Source: an uncultured Clostridium sp.
Lineage (GTDB): Bacteria > Bacillota > Clostridia > Clostridiales > Clostridiaceae
DNA length: 45,688 bases
NCBI RefSeq assembly: GCF_937920395.1
Contig: NZ_CALEVF010000280.1
Location: 1-45,688 of the forward strand
Reading direction: 5' to 3'
In this document: in pieces, positions 32,835 to 40,141 of the stretch
Layout: the number at the start of each line of letters is the position of its first letter
How positions within the stretch are numbered: the stretch's first letter is position 1
Position numbers and translations under genes: made by a program
Notes under the pieces: generated by a model
Seen by the model: only the letters and a program-made list of their open reading frames with translations
Told to the model about the DNA's origin: nothing
Database searches by the model: none

Positions 32835-33398
32835 CTATTTTTTCTCACTAACCTCATCATATTTCGTCTTAATCGTCTTAAAATCTTCCCAAGTATCTCG
32901 CTTTTTAGATGGATCACGTAAAAGTGCAGAAGGATGATAAGTTGCAATTAAAAAATAGCCTTTTCTATAAAACCAAATGCCGTGCTCCTTTGTAATTTTT
33001 AAATTTGGGGATATAATGCTTTGGGCTGAAACTCGTCCTAGGCATACAATTATTTTTGGATGAATTAATTTAACTTGATTTCGAAGAAAGGGTAGACAAG
33101 ATATTTTTTCTATATCTAGTGGATTTCTATTTTTGGGTGGTCTACATTTTATAATATTTGCGATGTAGATTTCTTCTCTAGAAATATCAACCGAAGTCAG
33201 AATTTTATTGAAAAGTTGACCGGATTTACCTACGAAAGGTATACCAGATAAATCTTCCTGCTCTCCTGGAGCTTCACCAATAAACATTAAGTCGGTATGA
33301 ATATCTCCTTGACCGAAAACCATATTCGTTTTGGTTTTATGTAAATCACATTTTGCACAATTATTACACATTTTTTTAAGTTCAGTCAAATCAACCAT
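32835..33398 (-). CDS. Uracil-DNA glycosylase, family 4 (Fe-S)
   Basis: This repair enzyme removes uracil from DNA. The four [4Fe-4S]-ligand Cys are C14, C17 (CNNCAKC), C85 (IIKCRPP) and C101. Motif I is GEAPGEQED (41-49), and TYHPSALLRDPSKKRDTW is the C-terminal active-site motif that also marks family 4 UDGs. At 187 residues the length is typical. It is often annotated as a DNA polymerase-related protein because of similarity to a phage polymerase domain, but the motifs here are those of the glycosylase. It is divergent from the thiamine operon, with no clear partner. Confidence 0.9.
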   Translation of the reverse strand: MVDLTELKKMCNNCAKCDLHKTKTNMVFGQGDIHTDLMFIGEAPGEQEDLSGIPFVGKSGQLFNKILTSVDISREEIYIANIIKCRPPKNRNPLDIEKISCLPFLRNQVKLIHPKIIVCLGRVSAQSIISPNLKITKEHGIWFYRKGYFLIATYHPSALLRDPSKKRDTWEDFKTIKTKYDEVSEKK

Positions 33399-33595
33399 TC
33401 AAATTTCACCCCTAACAATTATAGTATCTTACATTATAGCATATAATTAAAGTATTGAAAATAATATACATTTTATTAATAATATACAATTAAATTAATT
33501 TATTTGAATTTTTATATCAGAAGAAACTCAAGTTATCTAGTAATAAATTAAGCGATATTTCAAATGAAATGTGCTATTTATCTTATAAAACTACA
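33399..33595. other. Intergenic spacer, no gene seen
   Basis: AT-rich spacer between the divergent UDG gene and the thiamine operon promoter. Together with the leader it makes a gene-free stretch of about 330 bp. I see no open frame with an SD. Confidence 0.5.
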
Positions 33596-33624
33596 TTGAC
33601 ATTATATAATTATGTTGGTACAAT
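33596..33624 (+). promoter_or_regulatory. Sigma-A promoter of the thiSGH-tenI operon
   Basis: TTGACA (33596-33601), a 17-nt spacer and TACAAT (33619-33624) are near-consensus. Transcription should start about 33631. Confidence 0.85.
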
Positions 33625-33630
33625 GTTTTA

Positions 33631-33700
33631 AAGAGTGATGACTAAGGTCACACAAAGGGGTACACCACCACGGGTGTAGGTCTTTGTGTGACCTTTTTTG
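33631..33700 (+). promoter_or_regulatory. Two-state leader RNA with terminator before thiS (riboswitch-like)
   Basis: Almost directly after the promoter, GGTCACACAAAG (33646-33657) pairs perfectly with CTTTGTGTGACC (33682-33693). An inner 6-bp stem TACACC/GGTGTA (33661-33666 with 33673-33678) stacks above it, and six Ts follow (33694-33699), so it is an intrinsic terminator about 30 nt before thiS. An alternative hairpin GTG-A-TGAC/GTCA-CAC (33635-33653, one bulged A, loop TAAG) uses part of the terminator's left arm, so the two exclude each other. This is the design of a transcription-attenuation switch. The THI-box (TPP) consensus is not seen. The ligand is unknown, and I cannot tell whether the motif is already catalogued. 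Confidence 0.65.
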
Positions 33701-33728
33701 TTGTATACAAATTTCGGGGGGTGGAATT

Positions 33729-33926
33729 ATGATTTACGTAAATGGTAACGAAATAAGCAATGCTGATAATTTAAAGTTATCTGATTATCTAGTACGAGAA
33801 GGTTATAAAATTTCTTGTGTTGCAGTTGAATGTAACAATTATATTGTGTCAAAAACTCAATATGAAGAAAAAATATTAACTGATGGTGATGTTATTGAAG
33901 TTATGAGTTTTGTAGGAGGCGGCTGA
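33729..33926 (+). CDS. thiS: Sulfur carrier protein ThiS
   Basis: The 65-residue ubiquitin-like protein carries sulfur as a C-terminal thiocarboxylate for thiazole formation. It begins MIYVNGNEIS and ends EVMSFVGGG, keeping the Gly-Gly terminus needed for adenylation by ThiF. The start is ATG 33729, after GGGGGGTGG; the longer frame to 33684 would begin in the terminator hairpin. It is the first gene of the operon behind the switch-like leader. ThiF, which activates ThiS, is not in the window. Confidence 0.9.
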   Translation: MIYVNGNEISNADNLKLSDYLVREGYKISCVAVECNNYIVSKTQYEEKILTDGDVIEVMSFVGGG

Positions 33927-33985
33927 TTTGAATATAAAATTAATGGTAATAAAATAAAGGTATGTAAAATAAAGGAGAAAAAAAC

Positions 33986-34762
33986 ATGGAAAATAATACT
34001 GATAAACTTATTATAGGTGGACATGAATTTAGTTCACGATTTATATTAGGATCTGGAAAATATTCACTTGATCTAATAAATGCAGCTGTTGAAAATGCTG
34101 GTGCGCAGATTATTACTTTAGCATTACGTCGTGCTAATTTGGGCGGCAGTGCTAATATTTTAGATTATATACCTAAAAATGTTACATTACTTCCAAATAC
34201 ATCAGGGGCTCGTAATGCGCAGGAAGCAGTTCGTATTGCACGTCTAGAACGCGAGATTGGATGCGGAGATTTTATTAAAATTGAAGTTATTCGTGATTCA
34301 AAATATTTGCTGCCAGATAATTATGAAACACTAAAAGCTACTGAAATCCTTGCAAAAGAAGGTTTTATAGTAATGCCTTATATGTATCCAGATCTAAATA
34401 TTGCAAGAGATATGGTAAATGCTGGAGCGGCTGCTATTATGCCACTTGCTGCACCTATTGGATCAAACAAAGGGTTATGTACACGTGATTTTATTAAAAT
34501 ATTAATTGATGAAATTGAACTTCCAATTATTGTAGATGCAGGAATTGGGAGGCCATCTCAGGCTTGTGAAGCTATGGAAATGGGAGTTTCGGCTATTATG
34601 GCTAATACTGCAATTGCTACGGCAGGTAATATTCCAGCTATGGCGGATGCTTTTAAGAAGGCAATAGAAGCTGGAAGAGGAGCATATCTTTCAGGGATTG
34701 GTAGTGTAATTTATAATGGGGCCTGCGCTTCATCACCATTAACTGGATTTATTGAAGAATAA
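33986..34762 (+). CDS. thiG: Thiazole synthase ThiG
   Basis: ThiG condenses deoxyxylulose phosphate, dehydroglycine and ThiS-thiocarboxylate into the thiazole phosphate. At 258 residues it is full length. Family blocks include [42 protein letters not shown], the Schiff-base Lys in FIKIEVIRD, and [21 protein letters not shown] with [17 protein letters not shown] precedes the ATG. It lies 59 nt after thiS and 13 nt before thiH, in one operon. Confidence 0.93.
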   Translation: MENNTDKLIIGGHEFSSRFILGSGKYSLDLINAAVENAGAQIITLALRRANLGGSANILDYIPKNVTLLPNTSGARNAQEAVRIARLEREIGCGDFIKIEVIRDSKYLLPDNYETLKATEILAKEGFIVMPYMYPDLNIARDMVNAGAAAIMPLAAPIGSNKGLCTRDFIKILIDEIELPIIVDAGIGRPSQACEAMEMGVSAIMANTAIATAGNIPAMADAFKKAIEAGRGAYLSGIGSVIYNGACASSPLTGFIEE

Positions 34763-34775
34763 GGAGGAGATTTAA

Positions 34776-35933
34776 ATGGAACAACGTATCGATCATATGA
34801 AATATATGGAAGGCATGGAAGAGACTAATTCTAATGTTATGGATCAGGTTATCTCAAAAATGAAATCATACGATTCTGAAAAATATACAGCTCAAAATGT
34901 GCTTATGGCTCTTAAGAAAGACGTATTAGATATTGAAGAGTTTGCAGCTTTATTATCACCTGCAGCATTACCTTTACTTGAGGAAATGGCTAAGCGTGCT
35001 AAAGTAGAGACACATAAGCATTTTGGCAATTCAGTTTATATGTTTACTCCAGTTTATATTGCTAATTATTGTGAAAACTATTGCATTTATTGTGGGTTTA
35101 ACCGCTATAATAAAATTAAGCGTGCGAGACTTAATTTCGATGAAATAGAAAAGGAAATGCAAAGTATTGCGAGAAGTGGACTACAAGAAATATTAATTCT
35201 TACTGGTGAAAGTCGTAGTATGTCTGATGTTTCGTATATTGGTGAAGCTTGCAAAATAGCTAGAAAATATTTTAAGGTAGTTGGTCTTGAAGTATATCCA
35301 ATGAACTCAGATGAATATGCATATGTACATAAATGTGGTGCAGATTTTGTTACAGTATTTCAGGAAACTTATAATTCAGATAAATATGAAACATTACATT
35401 TAGAGGGACACAAACGTATTTTCCCTTATCGTTTTAACGCACAGGAAAGAGCATTAAAAGGTGGAATGCGAGGTGTTGGATTTGCTGCACTACTGGGACT
35501 AGATGATTTTCGAAAGGATGCTTTCGCAACAGGACTTCATGCATACCTTCTTCAACGTAAGTATCCACATGCTGAAATTGCGCTTTCATGTCCAAGGTTA
35601 TGTCCAATAATAAATAATGATAAAATCAATCCCAAAGATGTTCATGAAAAGCAGCTGCTACAGATAATTACTGCATATAGAATATTTTTGCCTTTTGCAA
35701 ACATTACTATATCAACTCGTGAACGTGCTGGTTTTCGGGATAATGTAATTGGACTTGCAGCAACTAAAATTTCAGCAGGAGTTTGTGTTGGAATAGGTGG
35801 TCATATAGATAATGAAGAGGCTAAAGGTGATGAACAATTTGAGATTTCGGACCCACGTACAGTATCGGAAATATCTGATGTAATTAAGGATCATGGTCTT
35901 CAATCAGTTATGAGTGATTATATATATGTATAA
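34776..35933 (+). CDS. thiH: 2-iminoacetate (dehydroglycine) synthase ThiH, radical SAM
   Basis: ThiH cleaves tyrosine by radical SAM chemistry to give dehydroglycine for ThiG, as in anaerobes that lack the oxidase ThiO. The [4Fe-4S] site is CENYCIYC (C99, C103, C106). Downstream motifs include ILTGESRSMSDVSYI, GLEVYPMN, FQETYN and GLDDFRKDAFATGLHA. At 385 residues it has the normal length. AAGGAGGAG precedes the ATG, and its last codons overlap the start of the following gene by 8 nt. Confidence 0.93.
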   Translation: MEQRIDHMKYMEGMEETNSNVMDQVISKMKSYDSEKYTAQNVLMALKKDVLDIEEFAALLSPAALPLLEEMAKRAKVETHKHFGNSVYMFTPVYIANYCENYCIYCGFNRYNKIKRARLNFDEIEKEMQSIARSGLQEILILTGESRSMSDVSYIGEACKIARKYFKVVGLEVYPMNSDEYAYVHKCGADFVTVFQETYNSDKYETLHLEGHKRIFPYRFNAQERALKGGMRGVGFAALLGLDDFRKDAFATGLHAYLLQRKYPHAEIALSCPRLCPIINNDKINPKDVHEKQLLQIITAYRIFLPFANITISTRERAGFRDNVIGLAATKISAGVCVGIGGHIDNEEAKGDEQFEISDPRTVSEISDVIKDHGLQSVMSDYIYV

Positions 35934-36522
35934 ATTGATTGCTATTACCAATCGTCATCTTTGTAAGAATGACTTTTTACAGCAGATACAAAATATATGC
36001 TTATTAAATGAAAAAAATGCTTTGGTTAAGTCTGTGAGTGTAGTACTTAGAGAAAAAGATTTATCTGAAAATGATTATAAGGATTTAGCAACTAAGGTAT
36101 TAAAAATATGTAAAAAAAATAATACAGAGTGTATATTACACACTTATTATAAAGTAGCAACAGAACTTAATTGTAAAAAGATTCATCTGCCTTTACATGT
36201 TTTAAAATCTAAGCCAGATATATGCAAAGAATTTAATGAAGTTGGAGTGTCTATCCACAGCGTAAATGAAGCAAGAGAAGCTGCTAGTTTAGGTGCAACT
36301 TATATTATAGCAGGTCATATATTTGTTACTGACTGTAAAAAAGACATTCCACCTAGAGGTTTAAACTTTTTATCAGAGGTCTGTAGTTGCGTAAATATTC
36401 CTGTTTATGCTATTGGTGGTATTCTTCCTACAAATGCTCAAAAAGCTATTAATGCAGGCGCAGATGGTGTTTGTATTATGTCAGGGTTAATGACTTTCGA
36501 AAACCCTAGAATATTTATATGA
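35926..36522 (+). CDS. tenI: Thiazole tautomerase TenI-like (ThiE homologue)
   Basis: The start is ATG 35926, inside the thiH stop region (ATGTATAA), giving 198 residues; a GTG at 35914 is less likely. The ThiE/TenI barrel is clear, with VVLREKDL, IHLPLHVLK, GVSIHSVNEA and VYAIGGILPTNAQKAINAGADG. The pattern favours TenI: GHIFVTDCKK and SIHS (the TenI His) are present, while the ThiE acidic residues of the IINDR and HLGQxD motifs are replaced (LHTYYK and HLPLHV). TenI aromatises the thiazole made by ThiG. Thiamine phosphate synthase activity is therefore doubtful. It is the last gene of the operon, followed by a strong terminator. Confidence 0.8.
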   Translation: MYKLIAITNRHLCKNDFLQQIQNICLLNEKNALVKSVSVVLREKDLSENDYKDLATKVLKICKKNNTECILHTYYKVATELNCKKIHLPLHVLKSKPDICKEFNEVGVSIHSVNEAREAASLGATYIIAGHIFVTDCKKDIPPRGLNFLSEVCSCVNIPVYAIGGILPTNAQKAINAGADGVCIMSGLMTFENPRIFI

Positions 36523-36613
36523 AAAACAAATCTTCACATTATAATAATTCGATAAATTTGTTGAATAAAGAAGCTTAAACTGGAAAACACATCCTTCATT
36601 CTTAATTAATTGA

Positions 36614-36671
36614 AATAATAAGTATATCCTTCTGTTATTAGTAAACGGTAAGGATGTACTTATTATTTTTA
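36614..36671 (+). terminator. Terminator of the thi operon
   Basis: An 18-bp stem (36614-36631 with 36650-36667), including one G-U pair, is followed by TTTTT. Confidence 0.88.
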
Positions 36672-36713
36672 TTTACCATTTAATATTATTTATTAAATTT
36701 TAATATATTCCTG

Positions 36714-36743
36714 TATTTAGTATTTTTTGTATAATACTAAATA
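36714..36743. repeat. Inverted repeat just upstream of the cas promoter
   Basis: TATTTAGTATT (36714-36724) and AATACTAAATA (36733-36743) are perfect reverse complements with an 8-nt spacer. They lie 15 bp upstream of the -35 box of the cas operon and could be an operator. Confidence 0.5.
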
Positions 36744-36758
36744 TTGCATTTAAAATAA

Positions 36759-36787
36759 TTGCATTTTTTCTGTTTTTAAGATATAAT
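36759..36787 (+). promoter_or_regulatory. Sigma-A-like promoter of the cas operon
   Basis: TTGCAT (36759-36764), a 17-nt spacer and TATAAT (36782-36787) are followed by a leader of about 170 nt before cas3. The rest of the 440-bp gap (36523-36962) is AT-rich and holds no gene that I can see. Confidence 0.65.
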
Positions 36788-36962
36788 ATGCTAAAAAAAT
36801 ATATAAAAGTAAATTATGAAAATTAATGGAAAAATAGAATAAAAAAGGTTATAGTATATTTATAATAGTTTTCATTATTTAGCATTTTAAGAAGATTTGT
36901 GAAAATATGTTCTATATACAAAAATACACAGGTGAAGTCAATAATTATCAAGGAGGTATCAT

Positions 36963-39389
36963 ATGTTATGCGCTCACATTAATCCAATTACATTAAAGGA
37001 ACAAGGTGTTAAGGAACACTTGGATAATGTTTCTAAAATGTCTATGAAATATGGTGCAAAAATTTCGCTTGAGGCTACAGGAGAATTAATTGGTATTCTT
37101 CATGATATGGGAAAGGAAACACATAAATTTGATAAATATATACATTATTCCTCATCGCACCCAAGTGATAAATCCCTCAGGGGAACAATAAATCACTCTA
37201 CAGCAGGTGCAAAGTTTATTTATGATAATTTCTATAATACAACTGATATGTTCCAAAAGTTCACAGCACAGCTTATTTCATTGGCTATTTGTTCTCATCA
37301 TGGAGGACTTATAGATTGTTTAGACTTAAAGGGCATTGATATATTTACTAATAAAATGGAAACGGATAAAGATATTTTGTATGAGGAAGCTCTACGTAAT
37401 TTTAAGTCAGAATATTCGGGAATTGAACACATTAAAGATCTGTTCAATAAATCAAAGGATGAAATAAAATTTGTTTTTACAAACATTAATAAGATAGATG
37501 GAACTGCTAAATTTGGGCATTTCGCAGCTGGAATGCTTCAAAAATACCTTTTTAGTTGTGTTATTGATGCGGATAGATATGACACATATACATTTATGGA
37601 AGGAAAAGATCAGAAAAAAAGTATTGATAAATCAGCTTTATGGAATGAACTTGTGGATAAATTAGAAACTAAACTAGAAAGTTATCCCAAAATAACTAAA
37701 ATAGATTTATTGAGAGAAGAAGTTTCTATAGCATGTAAAAATTTTGCCAAAAATAAACCAGGAATATATCAGCTTGCTGTGCCAACAGGAGGAGGAAAAA
37801 CCCTTTCTAGTTTAAGGTATGCTCTAGGGCATGCAAAGAAATTTAATAAAGATAGAATTTTTTATATTATTCCTTTTACTACTATTATTGATCAAAACGC
37901 TAAGGATATAAAGGATATTTTATGCCGTGATGATGTAATTCTAGAACATCATTCAAATCTTGTTGTAGATAACCAGCAGGAGGATTATAAACTTTTAACG
38001 GAGAGATGGGATAGTCCTATTATTCTTACTACAATGGTACAGTTCCTTGATACTTTATTTAGTGGAGGTACGCAAGGCGTTCGGCGAATGCATAACCTTG
38101 CAAATTCAATTATAATATTTGATGAAATTCAGGCAATACCTATCAAGTGTATTAACATGTTTAATAGTGCAATAAATTTTCTTTCAAACATCTGTAATGC
38201 GACAATTATACTTTGTACAGCTACGCAACCACTTTTATCCACAACAAAAATGCCTTTAATGCTGAGTGAAAATGCTAATATAATTACGGATATACATGAG
38301 AAATTCAAACAATTTAAACGTGTAAATTTGGTGGATAAAAGGATTATTGAAGGGTACAGTGTATCAGCAATGAAGGAATTTATTTTAGAAATTATGGAAA
38401 AGTTAGATAACGAAATGGAGATTAATCACAAGCTAGCTAGTGTATTAGCAATTTTCAATACTAAGAATGCTGCAAAAGAAGTTTTTAATGAATTGAAAAA
38501 AGCAAATGTAGATTTACCTAAAGAAAAACAGTATTTAATTTTTCACTTGAGTACTAATATGTGCCCTTCTCATAGAATAAAAATTTTAAAAGATATGAGA
38601 AAAAAGTTGGGGCATCAGAGGATAATTTGTGTAAGTACTCAGTTAATAGAGGCAGGTGTAAATATTTCATTTGGGTGTGTGGTGAGGTCTCTTGCTGGAC
38701 TTGATAGTATAGCGCAAGCAGCAGGTAGATGTAATCGTCATGGAGAAAGTTCTTGTAGTGATGTTTATATAGTTAATGTTGATGGAGAAAACGTTAGCAA
38801 ACTGGTGGATATAAAAGAGGGACAGGAATGTACAAAGAGAGTTCTTGATGAATATAAAGAAAACCCAAATGTATTTGATAATGATCTTCTTTCACCCAAA
38901 ACCATGGAAAGATATTATAAGTACTATTACTATAATAGAAGTGCAGAGATGGATTATACATTACCTAAGCCAGACAATGATAATTCAATGTATGATTTAT
39001 TATCTGTAAATAATGAGGGCGGTAATGCATTTAATAGTAGGAATGGTTGTAAATCAAAATTAATGTTAAAACAAGGATTTAAAACTGCAGGTAAAGACTT
39101 TCAAGTAATTGATCAGAATACAACAGGTGTCATTGTTCCATATGAAGAAGGTGAGGAGCTTATAGCTCTTATAAATGGTCAATGTAGTTTAGGAGAATTA
39201 AAACAGTATTTAAAGAAAGCACAGCAGTTTTCGGTGAATATATATGAAACAGATAAAAGAAAACTTGAACAAATGGGAGGTCTTATTGGGTTAAAAGATA
39301 ATGCAATAATTGCTCTTAGAAAAGAATTCTATACGGAAGATGCAGGGGTAACATTTGAAAATGCACCAATGGAATTTTGTAATTTTTGA
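36963..39389 (+). CDS. cas3: CRISPR-associated nuclease-helicase Cas3 (type I-C)
   Basis: Cas3 unwinds and degrades target DNA after Cascade binding. The N-terminal HD nuclease domain has H19, the HD pair H47-D48 (ILHDMGKE) and SHHGG. The SF2 helicase follows: Walker A VPTGGGKT (near residue 275), a DEIQ box at 387-390 in place of DEAH, ILCTATQPLL (motif III) and QAAGRCNRHGE (motif VI). At 808 residues the HD-helicase order and length fit type I-C. AAGGAGG lies 6 nt before the ATG. It is first in an operon where the following genes are spaced by a few bases or overlap. Confidence 0.95.
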   Translation: MLCAHINPITLKEQGVKEHLDNVSKMSMKYGAKISLEATGELIGILHDMGKETHKFDKYIHYSSSHPSDKSLRGTINHSTAGAKFIYDNFYNTTDMFQKFTAQLISLAICSHHGGLIDCLDLKGIDIFTNKMETDKDILYEEALRNFKSEYSGIEHIKDLFNKSKDEIKFVFTNINKIDGTAKFGHFAAGMLQKYLFSCVIDADRYDTYTFMEGKDQKKSIDKSALWNELVDKLETKLESYPKITKIDLLREEVSIACKNFAKNKPGIYQLAVPTGGGKTLSSLRYALGHAKKFNKDRIFYIIPFTTIIDQNAKDIKDILCRDDVILEHHSNLVVDNQQEDYKLLTERWDSPIILTTMVQFLDTLFSGGTQGVRRMHNLANSIIIFDEIQAIPIKCINMFNSAINFLSNICNATIILCTATQPLLSTTKMPLMLSENANIITDIHEKFKQFKRVNLVDKRIIEGYSVSAMKEFILEIMEKLDNEMEINHKLASVLAIFNTKNAAKEVFNELKKANVDLPKEKQYLIFHLSTNMCPSHRIKILKDMRKKLGHQRIICVSTQLIEAGVNISFGCVVRSLAGLDSIAQAAGRCNRHGESSCSDVYIVNVDGENVSKLVDIKEGQECTKRVLDEYKENPNVFDNDLLSPKTMERYYKYYYYNRSAEMDYTLPKPDNDNSMYDLLSVNNEGGNAFNSRNGCKSKLMLKQGFKTAGKDFQVIDQNTTGVIVPYEEGEELIALINGQCSLGELKQYLKKAQQFSVNIYETDKRKLEQMGGLIGLKDNAIIALRKEFYTEDAGVTFENAPMEFCNF

Positions 39390-39403
39390 GGAGGTTGAGG
39401 TAA

Positions 39404-40141
39404 GTGGAAAGAGAAAATATTGTTGAATTTAAAGTTAGTGGGCGTTACGCACTTTTTAGCGATCCTATAAATAGAATTGGAGGAGAAAAATTCTCATATC
39501 AAGTACCGACTTATCAAGCATTAAAGGGAATGCTTGAGAGTGTATATTGGAAGCCTACACTAAGATGGATAATTGACGAAGTTAGAGTAATTAATCTAAT
39601 TAAAACTCAATCACAGGGAATACGACCCGTAAACTTTAGTGGAGGGAATACGCTGTCCATTTATACGTATCTGGCAAATGTTGAATATCAAGTAAGAGCT
39701 CATTTTGAATGGAACTATAATCGTCCTAATTTAGAGCAGGACAGAAATGAGAATAAGCATTATTTAATTTCTAAAAGAATGATCAAATGTGGTGGTAGAA
39801 GGGATGTTTTCTTAGGAACCAGGGAGTGTCAAGCATATGTTGAACCATGCAAATTTGGAGAAGGAGAGGGGGATTATGACAATTATGGGTCGCTTTCCTT
39901 TGGGCTAATGTTTCATGGCTTTGATTATCCGGATGAAACAGGGGAAGATGTACTAACGGCTCGGCTTTGGACACCAATAATGAACAATGGTTATATCAAA
40001 TTTATAAGACCTGATGAATGTACTATAAAACGTGAGCTATCATCAATGAAACCTAAGGTGTTTGATGAAAATAATTTCAGTGGTTATGAGGAATTTGAAA
40101 AGGAGGGGGAGATTATTGAGCTGGATACAGAAACTTTATGA
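39404..40141 (+). CDS. cas5c: Cas5c (Cas5d), crRNA-processing Cascade subunit
   Basis: In type I-C, Cas5c replaces Cas6 as the pre-crRNA endonuclease and then caps the 5' end of the crRNA in Cascade. The protein starts (GTG) with VEFKVSGRYALFSDP, a typical RAMP start, and contains SYQVPTYQALKGMLESVYWKP, KHYLISKRMIKCGGRRD and FLGTRECQAYVEP. The Lys-His pair in NKHYLI corresponds to the KH catalytic residues known from Bacillus halodurans Cas5d, and the Tyr-rich VPTY segment may supply the third. At 245 residues it is of normal length. A GAGGAGG SD precedes the GTG. Its 3' end overlaps the start of cas8c by 26 nt. Confidence 0.93.
   Translation: MERENIVEFKVSGRYALFSDPINRIGGEKFSYQVPTYQALKGMLESVYWKPTLRWIIDEVRVINLIKTQSQGIRPVNFSGGNTLSIYTYLANVEYQVRAHFEWNYNRPNLEQDRNENKHYLISKRMIKCGGRRDVFLGTRECQAYVEPCKFGEGEGDYDNYGSLSFGLMFHGFDYPDETGEDVLTARLWTPIMNNGYIKFIRPDECTIKRELSSMKPKVFDENNFSGYEEFEKEGEIIELDTETL

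Noticed and set aside
33595..33728. TPP riboswitch (THI-box) before thiS
   Set aside because: The leader is only about 100 nt and lacks the conserved CTGAGA-type core, so it was not called as a TPP riboswitch.
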